DNA of 64,000 bases, taken from the NCBI RefSeq assembly GCF_014641635.1, contig NZ_BMIC01000001.1:248001-312000 (forward strand), written 5' to 3'. The stretch is from Aquaticitalea lipolytica (GTDB lineage: Bacteria > Bacteroidota > Bacteroidia > Flavobacteriales > Flavobacteriaceae). Positions within the stretch are counted from its first letter, which is position 1; each line of letters begins with the position of its first letter. Under the pieces are notes generated by a model. The model saw nothing but the letters and a program-made list of their open reading frames with translations, searched no databases and was not told the DNA's origin. Made by a program: the position numbers and the translations under genes. Shown here in pieces: positions 26,023 to 34,122 of this stretch.

Positions 26023-28552
26023 ATCTATAATTTACATTTTGTTATTTATTAGTGGTTTTGGTTATGGTCAAGATAACTCATCTAAGCTACCATTAATTGA
26101 AGTGCTTACAAGTATAGAAAAACAATTTAATGTTAAGTTTTCTTATGCTTTTGATGATGTAAACACTATTTTTATAGAAGCACCAAATCCTAACTTGAAT
26201 CTTTCTGAAACTATTGAGTATCTCAACTCTAAAACACTTTTAAATTTTAAGGTACTTGATGATCGCTATATAACCGTTTCGGTCATAAATAAAATGATTT
26301 CAATTTGTGGAAGGATTATAACAGAAAATAATAAGTCGCTACTTTTTGGAGCCTCTATTGTAGTAAACAATACAAATAATGGCACTTTTAGTAATACTGA
26401 AGGTGTTTTTAGCTTTAAAGAAATACCTTTAAATGCCACAATTACTATTTCGTATTTAGGCTATAAAAGCAAGCAAATAAAGGCTTCATTACTGTTTAAT
26501 GAAGCAAATAGTTGTTCTGATATTATCCTATCGGAAAACAATGAAGAACTCAATCAAATACTAATTACAAAATTCTTAACGGTAGGCTTACAAAAAAGAT
26601 TAGATGGAAGTGTTGTGCTAAACACTGAAAAATTTGGCATTTTACCAGGACTTATTGAACCAGACATTTTGCAGTCTATTCAAGCATTACCAGGTGTTGA
26701 AAGCACTTACGAGAGTATTGCAAACATTAATGTTAGAGGTGGTACAAATGACCAGAATTTAATGCTTTGGGATGATATTAAAATGTATCATTCTGGACAT
26801 TTTTTCGGACTCATATCTGCATATAATCCAAACCTTACTAACAAAGTAATTGTCAGCAAAAATGGAACTAGCAGTGAGTATAGCGATGGTGTTTCTAGTA
26901 CCATAAATATGTTTACCAAAGATGAGTTAAGTTCAAAATTTTCTGGTGGAGCAGGTTTAAATTTAATAAGTGGAGATGCTTTTTTAGAAATTCCAATTAC
27001 AAAAACATTAGAACTTCACGTTTCAGGAAGACGTTCTTTTACAGATGTTTTAAGCACACCAACTTATGATAATTATTTTGATCGTAGTTTTCAGGATAGT
27101 GAAATAAACACCAATGAAGATATAGAAAATAGCACATCGTCATCAGATTTTGTTTTTTATGATTACACTGCAAAATTACTCTTCGATTTGAATGGAAATC
27201 ACAAGCTTAGAGCCAATGTTATTGGTATTAGCAATAATCTAGATTATGCCGAAAGTGTTACAAACAGCTCTAATCAAACCAATTCTAAATCGAGTAACTT
27301 ATCACAAGAAAACTTAGGTTTTGGAGGTCATTGGCAAGCACAATGGTCTGATAAGTTTAGTACAAAACTTATAGCTTATTATTCAAAATATAATGTTGAT
27401 GCTAACGATTTGCGAGTAGAAACCAATCAGTTACTAACACAAGCAAACGAAGTTTTAGAAACTGGAGCCAAACTAAACACTCATTTTAAAGCTAGTAGTA
27501 ATTTAAATTTATTGTTAGGTTACCAAGTAAATGAAACAGGTATTTTAAACGAGACTACTGTTAGTGCACCATCTTATGAGCGCACAAAAAAAGATGTGCT
27601 TTTAAATCATGCTGTGTTTACTGAGGCTGAATTCAAAAAAAATGGCACCTATTTAAGAGCTGGTGTTAGAGTTAATTACTTTCAGAAGTTTGAAAAACTT
27701 TTAATTGAGCCTAGATTAAATGTAAGACAAAAACTAAATCAACAATTTGCTTTAAAATTAGAAGGAGAGTTTAAAAACCAATCTGCAACTCAAATTGTCG
27801 ATTTTCAAGATGACTTTTTAGGAGTTGAAAACAGACGTTGGATTTTAGCCAACAATAGCAATATTCCTATTTCAACAAGTAAACAAGGGTCTTTTGGCAT
27901 TGAGTATAATCAAAACAATTTTATTGTAGATGTTACAGGTTTTTATAAACTTGTTGAAGGTATTACAGCTTCTAACCAAGGGTTTTATAACAATTTTCAA
28001 TACCTAAATGCAACAGGAAATTATACAGCTAAAGGGGTTGAGTTTTTAGCTAACAAAACCCATAACAAATACAGTACTTGGGTTAGTTATACATTTAGCA
28101 AAAACGATTACAAGTTTGAAACGTTTACACCATCAGAGTTTCCTAATAATGCAGATATACGTCATTCTGTATCACTTGCTTTTAACTATAATATTTTAGA
28201 CAATTTAGAAATATCTGTTGGAGGTATTTGGCATTCTGGAATTCCATACACAAAACCTGTTGAAGGCAATGAAACAGTACAAAATGGAAACCTAACATTT
28301 GTAAATTACGATACACCAAATAGTGAAAATTTAGATGAGTTTAAGCGTTTAGACATTTCGTTAAACTATAATTTAAGCCTAACAGATAAAACCAAAATCA
28401 CTTTAAACTTAGGTGTTAGAAACGTTACCAACGAAGCTAATATTATAAACAGATATTATAAAGTAGATCCTAACGACAACTCTAAAGCCATACAAATAGA
28501 CAATGTATCTCTTGGCTTTACACCAAATGCTAGTTTGAGAATTAAGTTCTAG
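26009..28552 (+). CDS. TonB-dependent outer-membrane receptor with STN signalling domain
   Basis: 847 aa from the ATG at 26009, which gives a signal peptide ending G-Y-G-Q; an upstream in-frame start would add nine residues before it. Order: STN (secretin/TonB short N-terminal) domain about 20-90, a carboxypeptidase-regulatory-like beta sandwich about 98-180, TonB plug about 215-320 (A-L-P-G-V-E, N-V-R-G-G-T-N-D-Q-N), then a 22-strand barrel ending L-R-I-K-F. The STN domain is what signals to FecR-type anti-sigma factors. The ligand is unknown; no SusD gene lies next to it, so glycan import through a SusCD pair is unlikely. Confidence 0.9.
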   Translation: MKVNKSIIYILLFISGFGYGQDNSSKLPLIEVLTSIEKQFNVKFSYAFDDVNTIFIEAPNPNLNLSETIEYLNSKTLLNFKVLDDRYITVSVINKMISICGRIITENNKSLLFGASIVVNNTNNGTFSNTEGVFSFKEIPLNATITISYLGYKSKQIKASLLFNEANSCSDIILSENNEELNQILITKFLTVGLQKRLDGSVVLNTEKFGILPGLIEPDILQSIQALPGVESTYESIANINVRGGTNDQNLMLWDDIKMYHSGHFFGLISAYNPNLTNKVIVSKNGTSSEYSDGVSSTINMFTKDELSSKFSGGAGLNLISGDAFLEIPITKTLELHVSGRRSFTDVLSTPTYDNYFDRSFQDSEINTNEDIENSTSSSDFVFYDYTAKLLFDLNGNHKLRANVIGISNNLDYAESVTNSSNQTNSKSSNLSQENLGFGGHWQAQWSDKFSTKLIAYYSKYNVDANDLRVETNQLLTQANEVLETGAKLNTHFKASSNLNLLLGYQVNETGILNETTVSAPSYERTKKDVLLNHAVFTEAEFKKNGTYLRAGVRVNYFQKFEKLLIEPRLNVRQKLNQQFALKLEGEFKNQSATQIVDFQDDFLGVENRRWILANNSNIPISTSKQGSFGIEYNQNNFIVDVTGFYKLVEGITASNQGFYNNFQYLNATGNYTAKGVEFLANKTHNKYSTWVSYTFSKNDYKFETFTPSEFPNNADIRHSVSLAFNYNILDNLEISVGGIWHSGIPYTKPVEGNETVQNGNLTFVNYDTPNSENLDEFKRLDISLNYNLSLTDKTKITLNLGVRNVTNEANIINRYYKVDPNDNSKAIQIDNVSLGFTPNASLRIKF

Positions 28553-28670
28553 TCACCTTTATTTTTTCTTTTTTAAATTTATTCTTGGTTTAGAAGATAA
28601 AAACTAAATTTACTTTAGCATTACATACATTCAGTCTAATTTAGAGCCATCTAAAGTAACAACTACAACA

Positions 28671-29807
28671 TTGATTAGTAAAGAAATTCTAAAATTAAGA
28701 AAAGAACTTCATCAGAATCCTGAGTTGTCTGGTAACGAAATCAATACAGCTAAAAGAATAAAAGAGTTTATATTAACTCATAATCCAACCAAAATAATTG
28801 AAAATGTTGGTGGCAATGGACTTTTAGCAATATTTGAGTTCTCTAAAAACGGACCAACTATAACAATACGATGCGAATTAGATGCATTACCTATTGTTGA
28901 GAGCAATACATTTAGTCATAAATCGCTTATTGAAGGTGTCTCTCATAAGTGCGGACACGATGGTCATATGGCAATTGTAGCAGGACTTGCGTTATGGATA
29001 AAAAATCAAAAATTTAAAACAGGAAAAATTGTTTTTCTATTTCAACCAGCTGAAGAAACAGGAAAAGGAGCATTTAATGTATTGAATGATGAAAGATTTA
29101 AAAACCTAAAGTCTGATTATATTTTTGCATTACACAATATTCCTGGAGAGCCTTTACATAGTGTAATTGCAATGAAAAAGGAGTTTTCTGCCGAAGTACA
29201 AAGTCTTGCAATTTATCTAACAGGTAAAGAAGCTCATGCATCTGAACCTGAAAATGCTATTAATCCTGCTTTAGGAATTTCAACTATAGTTACTGAACTG
29301 TCAAAACTTAATGTTTTAGAGCCACACAAGGACAACTTTTCTATTTTAACACCAATACATATTAATATGGGAGAAAAGTCGTATGGTATATCGCCTAGTC
29401 ATGGCGAACTACATTATACTTTACGAACTTGGAACGAAACCATAATGAATACTGTAAAACGTAATATTGAAGACGTTACAAATAAAATATGTAAAACTCA
29501 TAATCTAAACTACACTATAGATTGGTTTGAATATTTTCCGTCTAGCAAGAATACTACAGATTGTAACACATTAGTAAATAATGCAGCTATTACAAATAAG
29601 TTAACAGTAATAGAAAGACCTTTCCCTTTTAAGTTTGGAGAAGATTTTGGTTGGTTTTCTAAATCCTACAAAACAGCAATGTTCGGATTAGGAGCAGGCA
29701 TTAACACTCCTGCTTTACACCACAATAATTATGATTTTCCTGAAGAACTAATTGAAACAGGAATAAAAATGTTTACCAGTATTATTACGTCTGTTTTAGA
29801 AGAATAA
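28671..29807 (+). CDS. M20 family amidohydrolase (peptidase/N-acyl amino acid hydrolase)
   Basis: 378 aa starting at TTG; no in-frame ATG occurs at the N-terminus, and the TTG gives the usual opening L-R-K-E-L-H-Q-N-P-E-L-S. Metal ligands are visible in H-K-C-G-H-D-G-H (C94, H96, H99) and P-A-E-E-T-G (E128, E129). The dimerisation or lid domain lies at about 180-290. Members hydrolyse N-acyl amino acids, hippurate or IAA conjugates in the cytosol. The 3' end is the source of two further copies downstream (31408-31468 and 32757-33214), the anchor of an inserted accessory region. Confidence 0.9.
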   Translation: MISKEILKLRKELHQNPELSGNEINTAKRIKEFILTHNPTKIIENVGGNGLLAIFEFSKNGPTITIRCELDALPIVESNTFSHKSLIEGVSHKCGHDGHMAIVAGLALWIKNQKFKTGKIVFLFQPAEETGKGAFNVLNDERFKNLKSDYIFALHNIPGEPLHSVIAMKKEFSAEVQSLAIYLTGKEAHASEPENAINPALGISTIVTELSKLNVLEPHKDNFSILTPIHINMGEKSYGISPSHGELHYTLRTWNETIMNTVKRNIEDVTNKICKTHNLNYTIDWFEYFPSSKNTTDCNTLVNNAAITNKLTVIERPFPFKFGEDFGWFSKSYKTAMFGLGAGINTPALHHNNYDFPEELIETGIKMFTSIITSVLEE

Positions 29808-29820
29808 ATCTTTTATTTTA

Positions 29821-29900
29821 AAATTAAAAAAATTAACTTCGTTTATTGTCTGATATAGATCATTTAAACAATTACATATCAAATAGTTGACAACAATAAG
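29821..29900 (+). repeat. Repeat R1 (80 bp) at start of accessory unit 1
   Basis: Aligns without gaps to 31561-31640 with roughly 13 differences in 80 bases. Both copies follow a copy of the amidohydrolase 3' end and precede a cargo gene, and both end in a GTTG-G/A-CAACAA motif. A shorter, more diverged copy (R3) lies at 33228-33267. Confidence 0.85.
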
Positions 29901-29904
29901 ACAA

Positions 29905-30468
29905 ATGAAAATAATTAGAATATTTTTTTTGCTATTAATCTTATCATCCTGTAATAATCAAAAGAATTCTACAGTTGAAAAGAAAACTGAAAAATCAGTA
30001 AAACAATCGATTGAAATACAAACAGAATCTGCCTATGAAAAATATATGAGTGGAAAGGTGGAGTCATTCGATTGGAATTTAGTTTTCAATAAAGCTGAAA
30101 AATATAGAACTGTTTCTACAAAACATTCAGAACATGATAAAATACCAAATGATTTTTTAGATTTCTCAAAAAAATTTATATCTGATAGTTTATTTCAAAA
30201 ACAACATATCGATTTTAACAATCTAATTGCTGTAATTGGTTCTTGCGATGAAACATTTGTGCTAAATGATGAAAATTGGGTGTTTGATAATTGGGAATTT
30301 GTTACATATCTTGGAATTGATGAAGAAGTGGAAAATACCTTTTATTTTTCCGATTCTGTTTTTTTCTGCCAATATATTTTAAAAGAGGTCGGAACTTATA
30401 GAATACTAGGATTTGAGAAAAAAGACAACGAGTGGTTTCTAACTTTATATGATGTCAATGACTGTTAA
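29905..30468 (+). CDS. Cargo gene 1: lipoprotein, DUF4348-like
   Basis: 187 aa from the ATG at 29905. The lipobox L-S-S-C (C17) is followed by N-N-Q. The segment F-I-S-D-S-L-F-Q-K-Q-H-I-D-F and later W-V-F-D-N-W-E-F resemble DUF4348 (NTF2-like) lipoproteins of Bacteroidota, a tentative match. The gene is alone between repeat R1 and spacer S1. Function unknown; probably anchored in the outer membrane. Confidence 0.7.
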   Translation: MKIIRIFFLLLILSSCNNQKNSTVEKKTEKSVKQSIEIQTESAYEKYMSGKVESFDWNLVFNKAEKYRTVSTKHSEHDKIPNDFLDFSKKFISDSLFQKQHIDFNNLIAVIGSCDETFVLNDENWVFDNWEFVTYLGIDEEVENTFYFSDSVFFCQYILKEVGTYRILGFEKKDNEWFLTLYDVNDC

Positions 30469-30477
30469 AAATTACTT

Positions 30478-30640
30478 TTGCCAACACCATATATAATTTA
30501 TTGCTAGTTCTAGCCTACTTACGAAAATTGCTTGTGCCAGTTCGCTTTGCTTGTGTCTCGCGGATTTTCTATCTGTGATTTATTTGCTAAATTAGGTACT
30601 TAAAACACCTAACAAACATATTCAAACACGTTGCCAGTAA
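30478..30640 (+). other. Cassette-border spacer S1
   Basis: A 163-bp non-coding element beginning TTGCCAACACCATATA and ending GTTGCCAGTAATTTCA. It contains the palindrome GCTAG-TT-CTAGC (30503-30514) and the inverted pair TTAGGT / ACCTAA (30592-30597 with 30607-30612). Its beginning is shared with spacer S2 (32098), which sits at the same place in the next unit. The dyads recall recombination sites, but the ends do not match the integron core GTTRRRY. Confidence 0.6.
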
Positions 30641-30645
30641 TTTCA

Positions 30646-31404
30646 ATGAAAAAAACTCTATTCATATTATCAATCTTTTTGACTCTGAATTTATTCGGAC
30701 AAAAATCAGATATTGAGCATTTGATTAATCAAGTTGCTAAATTTGAAATCCCTGAAAATTTTGAGTACTATTATTTAGTTTCTAAAAGTCTTGAACAAGA
30801 AATAATTAATGATTCACTGAAAAATTACCAAATACGAGAATTAAAAATGGTTGACGAGGACTTTCCCGAATATTTCATTAATGTACAACCAAAAAAAGAG
30901 ACTATTAATTGGAAAAATTATAATCTGAATGAATCAAAATTAGTTTCGGGCGAATACAATTACAATCACACTTTTTCACCTCCACAAACCAAAAAAATTA
31001 AATTTGTCAAATACAACATTGACCTAAAAACATATGACAGCCTAATTGAAAATAAAGAACCATATACATTAATCATAAAAAAGAAATGGTTGTGGAATAA
31101 AAACAGAATATGGAACAATAAAAAACTATATGCGGACTTTGTTGAAAATTGGAAAATAGATGATAAAAACAATCCAGAAGAGACAGTCTATTATCATTTT
31201 TCTAAACCAATATTTTCAGAAAATAAAAAGTATGCTATACTTTCTGTATTTAAAAAAAGACGTTGTAACGGAAATGGATTTACAGGACTTTACAGAAATG
31301 ACAATGGAATTTGGAAAAAGCTAATGGAATTTAATCAAGTGGAATCAAAAACCGTTTCGACACACATAAGTTGTGAAGAAATAAAAATGGTTGACTATGA
31401 ATGA
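30646..31404 (+). CDS. Cargo gene 2: secreted protein of unknown function
   Basis: 252 aa from the ATG at 30646 with a signal peptide (hydrophobic core, N-L-F-G-Q). The rest is polar, rich in K, N, Y and W, with a patch of W-K-N-Y-N-L-N and K-K-R-R-C-N-G-N-G-F-T-G-L-Y. I recognise no family. It begins 6 bp after spacer S1 and ends 3 bp before the 61-bp copy of the amidohydrolase tail, a recombination joint. Confidence 0.6.
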   Translation: MKKTLFILSIFLTLNLFGQKSDIEHLINQVAKFEIPENFEYYYLVSKSLEQEIINDSLKNYQIRELKMVDEDFPEYFINVQPKKETINWKNYNLNESKLVSGEYNYNHTFSPPQTKKIKFVKYNIDLKTYDSLIENKEPYTLIIKKKWLWNKNRIWNNKKLYADFVENWKIDDKNNPEETVYYHFSKPIFSENKKYAILSVFKKRRCNGNGFTGLYRNDNGIWKKLMEFNQVESKTVSTHISCEEIKMVDYE

Positions 31405-31407
31405 AAA

Positions 31408-31468
31408 AACTAATTGAAACAGGAATAAAAATGTTTACTAGTATTATTACGTCTGTTTTAGAAGAATA
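31408..31468 (+). repeat. Copy of the amidohydrolase gene 3' end (61 bp)
   Basis: Matches 29746-29806 with one visible difference (ACC to ACT). It covers the last 20 codons and most of the stop codon; the last base of the stop changes (TAA to TAG). There is no upstream coding part, so it is a remnant, and it lies directly after cargo gene 2. Confidence 0.85.
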
Positions 31469-31560
31469 GCAAACAGAAAATACCAGTTTATGAGTGAAGT
31501 TTTAGTGTGTTTTATGTTAATGCTTTCATTATAAAAAGGTTGATTAACCTATTGAAATAT

Positions 31561-31640
31561 TCAAATTAAAAAATTAACTTCGCTTATCGTCTGATATAGA
31601 TCATTTAAACGATTCCATATCATATCGTTGGCAACAAGCG
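31561..31640 (+). repeat. Repeat R2 (80 bp) at start of accessory unit 2
   Basis: Gap-free partner of R1 (29821-29900). It ends ATCGTTGGCAACAAGCG just before cargo gene 3; GTTGGCAAC is the inverse of the GTTGCCAAC that opens spacer S2. Confidence 0.85.
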
Positions 31641-31658
31641 CAAAACAGAACGCTAAAA

Positions 31659-32090
31659 ATGAATATGATAACAAAAAAACTTGATTTCAGCGGAGGAAAA
31701 AATAGTTGGTTTGACTTTTGGCATACACATATCGACTGGAATGGTGAAGGAAACAAAAATTGGAATAAAAGGAAAGAGTTTCTTGACAAACTACTGAATG
31801 AATTTGAAAATATTAAATCTGAACTCAAGAAATATCCGAATGAATATCAAACGTGGATTATGATTGACGAAAATAACAGCGGAGAAGATGGAATTTATAT
31901 ACATACAAAAAATCCAAATTCTGAAAACTTCCCTCTAAAAATTCAAACGAAAAAGAATATTAAATGTTTGAATCAAAATCTATCGAATTTTATGAAAAAA
32001 ACGGATTTAGAAATATTCGGATTTGAACACGAAGACGGAAATTATTTTTATCTGTCTGACAAAAATTACGGAATAAGTTTAACCGAATAA
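31659..32090 (+). CDS. Cargo gene 3: small soluble protein of unknown function
   Basis: 143 aa, no signal peptide or membrane segment. The N-terminal motif D-F-S-G-G-K-N-S-W-F-D-F-W-H-T-H-I-D-W-N-G-E-G-N is striking: rich in aromatics, H and D, it could bind a metal or nucleotide. The rest is charged and helical. I know similar hypothetical proteins in Bacteroidota but no function. A second in-frame ATG lies two codons on. The gene stands alone between R2 and S2. Confidence 0.6.
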   Translation: MNMITKKLDFSGGKNSWFDFWHTHIDWNGEGNKNWNKRKEFLDKLLNEFENIKSELKKYPNEYQTWIMIDENNSGEDGIYIHTKNPNSENFPLKIQTKKNIKCLNQNLSNFMKKTDLEIFGFEHEDGNYFYLSDKNYGISLTE

Positions 32091-32097
32091 AAGCCAG

Positions 32098-32237
32098 TTG
32101 CCAACACCGTATAAAAATAATTGCTATTTTTAGGCTTAACCAAAAGTCGTTGCAATTTTGTTACATCTGATTTTTCCTTCGGAAAACCCTCGCATACAAA
32201 CACGCAACTTTCAATATACATAAACCTTTGCGGTAAT
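32098..32237 (+). other. Cassette-border spacer S2
   Basis: A 140-bp non-coding element beginning TTGCCAACACCGTATA, nearly the same as the start of S1, then ATTGCTA as in S1. It holds the hairpin TTTTCC-TTC-GGAAAA (32172-32186) and ends TTTGCGGTAATT, resembling the end of S1. The middles of S1 and S2 differ. Confidence 0.6.
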
Positions 32238-32263
32238 TAAAACTTACTCAAATAAATCTAAAT

Positions 32264-32752
32264 ATGAGAATCGTTAATTTAATTTTATTGATAATTATCT
32301 CTAGTCCATTTTCCTTGTTTGGACAAAATAATACGAATATGGGCGGACCACCAACACATTCGGAGTTAATAGGATATTGGAAAAAAATCAATTTCCCAAA
32401 TGACGACCAATTAAACAAGATTAATCCTTGGCCTCAAAAATATCAATGGTTCGCTTTTTATGAAAACGGAAAAGTACAATCAATGATGACAGATGAGGAC
32501 TATGATTATAACTCCGAAGAATTAGCAACAATTTTCAAAGTATTTTCTAATAACCAAATACCCGACTATAAATTGCAAGGTCAGATATTGACTATAACTA
32601 ATGACCAAATTAAAGATTATCAAGAATTATGGGGAGTAAATCTATTTGCAACTGACTTAAATGAATTTATAAAAAAAGGAAATTTAGTAATGACCTTGGA
32701 TAATGGTAGTGGAGAAATTGTTTATTATAGGTTTCTGACAAAAATAGAATAA
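32264..32752 (+). CDS. Cargo gene 4: secreted lipocalin-like protein
   Basis: 162 aa with a signal peptide (ending S-L-F-G-Q). The mature start H-S-E-L-I-G-Y-W-K-K resembles the opening strand of lipocalin-like Bacteroidota domains, followed by F-Y-E-N-G-K-V; this is a weak assignment. The stop codon is 4 bp before the 458-bp copy of the amidohydrolase 3' end, so the gene ends at the second joint. Confidence 0.6.
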   Translation: MRIVNLILLIIISSPFSLFGQNNTNMGGPPTHSELIGYWKKINFPNDDQLNKINPWPQKYQWFAFYENGKVQSMMTDEDYDYNSEELATIFKVFSNNQIPDYKLQGQILTITNDQIKDYQELWGVNLFATDLNEFIKKGNLVMTLDNGSGEIVYYRFLTKIE

Positions 32753-32756
32753 CGAC

Positions 32757-33214
32757 CACCAATACATATTAATATGGGAGAAAAGTCGTATGGTATATCG
32801 CCTAGTCATGGCGAACTACATTATACTTTAAGAACTTGGAACGAAACCATAATGAATACTGTAAAACGTAATATTGAAGATGGTACAAATAAAATATGTA
32901 AAACTCATAATCTTAACTACACAATAGATTGGTTTGAATATTTTCCGTCTAGCAAGAATACTACAGATTGTAACACATTAGTAAACAATGCAGCTATTAC
33001 AAATAAGTTAACAGTAATAGAAAGACCTTTCCCTTTTAAGTTTGGAGAAGATTTTGGTTGGTTTTCTAAATCCTACAAAACAGCAATGTTCGGATTAGGA
33101 GCTGGCATTAACACGCCTGCTTTACACCACAATAATTATGATTTTCCTGAAGAACTAATTGAAACAGGAATAAAAATGTTTACCAGTATTATTACGTCTG
33201 TTTTAGGAGAATAA
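32757..33214 (+). pseudogene. Truncated duplicate of the M20 amidohydrolase (C-terminal 40%)
   Basis: 458 bp matching 29350-29807 with about ten visible differences (near 98% identity), only a few of them changing the protein (for example Val to Gly in E-D-V-T-N-K and Glu to Gly near the end). It encodes residues from about 228 on and lacks both metal-binding motifs, so it cannot be an active hydrolase. A 146-codon frame from an internal ATG at 32774 remains open, showing that the copy is recent. The homology continues about 30 bp past the stop into repeat R3. Confidence 0.88.
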
Positions 33215-33227
33215 ATCTTTTATTTTA

Positions 33228-33267
33228 AAATTAAAAAAATTAACTTAACTTATCATTAGATATAGAT
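33228..33267 (+). repeat. Partial, diverged repeat R3
   Basis: The first 19 bases equal the same segment of R1; the next 21 share about two thirds. It follows the truncated amidohydrolase as R1 and R2 follow the other copies, and may be the original downstream flank. Confidence 0.65.
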
Positions 33268-33311
33268 TATAATAATGACTCTATATTATGTTGTTATAGC
33301 TTATCCTATTT

Positions 33312-34052
33312 ATGATTAAGAAAATATTAAGTGCTCGAATTGATTTAATGAGAAATCTTTATTCTGCTACTTCGGAAATTAATCACACCAATGAAAAAGG
33401 TAGTTTTAGAGAGTTTTTTATTTCTGAACTAATTGAACCATTATTACCAAATTCCTATGGTATTGGTTCTGGAATAATAGTAGATAATAAAGGTAATCAA
33501 AGTACTCAATTGGATATTATTATTTTTGATAAAAGAATTATGAGACCAATATTATCTTCTGGATCATCTGGTGTTTTTCCTATAGATAGTGTTCTAGCAA
33601 TTCTAGAAATTAAGTCAAAAATCACATCAACAGAATATAAAAAGTTAATACCTTGTCTGACTAAGTTAATTCCTCCATCAGAAAAAAATAACAGGTCTGA
33701 TTCTCTGACAATATCTACCTCTGGTAATCTGGAAAATGGAATTACATATTATCCATTCTATGCCATTTTTGCATACGAGACAGATGCTGCTGATAAATTT
33801 GAACATACACGAATGTTTGAACAGATAGCAAAAAGTGAATTAATTGCACGTATTCAACTATTAGCTGTAATGGATAAAGAAATATTAAAAAACAAACTTC
33901 ATCCGGTCAATGAATATAGTTTTGAATTCAAAAGCCTACAGGACTATACGTCTAAAAATGATTTGGTTATAGATTTCTTGAAGGAGTTACTCATTAGTCT
34001 AAATAAAATTTCTGACTCTAGAGGAAAAGATTCATTTGAAAATTGGCTATAA
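33312..34052 (+). CDS. DUF6602-type protein with PD-(D/E)xK nuclease-like core
   Basis: 246 aa. An N-terminal helix is followed by G-S-F-R-E-F-F, then T-Q-L-D-I-I-I-F-D (about 68-76) and L-A-I-L-E-I-K-S-K (about 96-104). A glutamate, an aspartate and an E-x-K in this order and spacing match the PD-(D/E)xK nuclease fold. Similar DUF6602 proteins occur in mobile or defence contexts. There is no partner methylase or helicase next to it. It directly follows the inserted accessory units. DNA cleavage is an inference. Confidence 0.7.
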   Translation: MIKKILSARIDLMRNLYSATSEINHTNEKGSFREFFISELIEPLLPNSYGIGSGIIVDNKGNQSTQLDIIIFDKRIMRPILSSGSSGVFPIDSVLAILEIKSKITSTEYKKLIPCLTKLIPPSEKNNRSDSLTISTSGNLENGITYYPFYAIFAYETDAADKFEHTRMFEQIAKSELIARIQLLAVMDKEILKNKLHPVNEYSFEFKSLQDYTSKNDLVIDFLKELLISLNKISDSRGKDSFENWL

Positions 34053-34122
34053 ACTTTCCAAAACAATTTATATTATTGGCTTTAGTAAAAAACCTAACTA
34101 CAAAGCCTTCTGCCAAAAACCT

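Noticed and set aside
30478-32237. Integron attC sites in spacers S1 and S2
   Set aside because: Their borders read GTTGCCA or TTGCCAACACC and do not match the attC core GTTRRRY, and no IntI gene is in the window. I keep them as attC-like in arrangement only.
29821-33267. Insertion sequence or transposon carrying the cargo genes
   Set aside because: No transposase frame, terminal inverted repeats or target-site duplication typical of an IS were seen; the duplicated gene 3' ends fit recombination better.
33312-34052. Complete restriction-modification system
   Set aside because: Only one nuclease-like gene is present; no methylase or specificity gene is adjacent.
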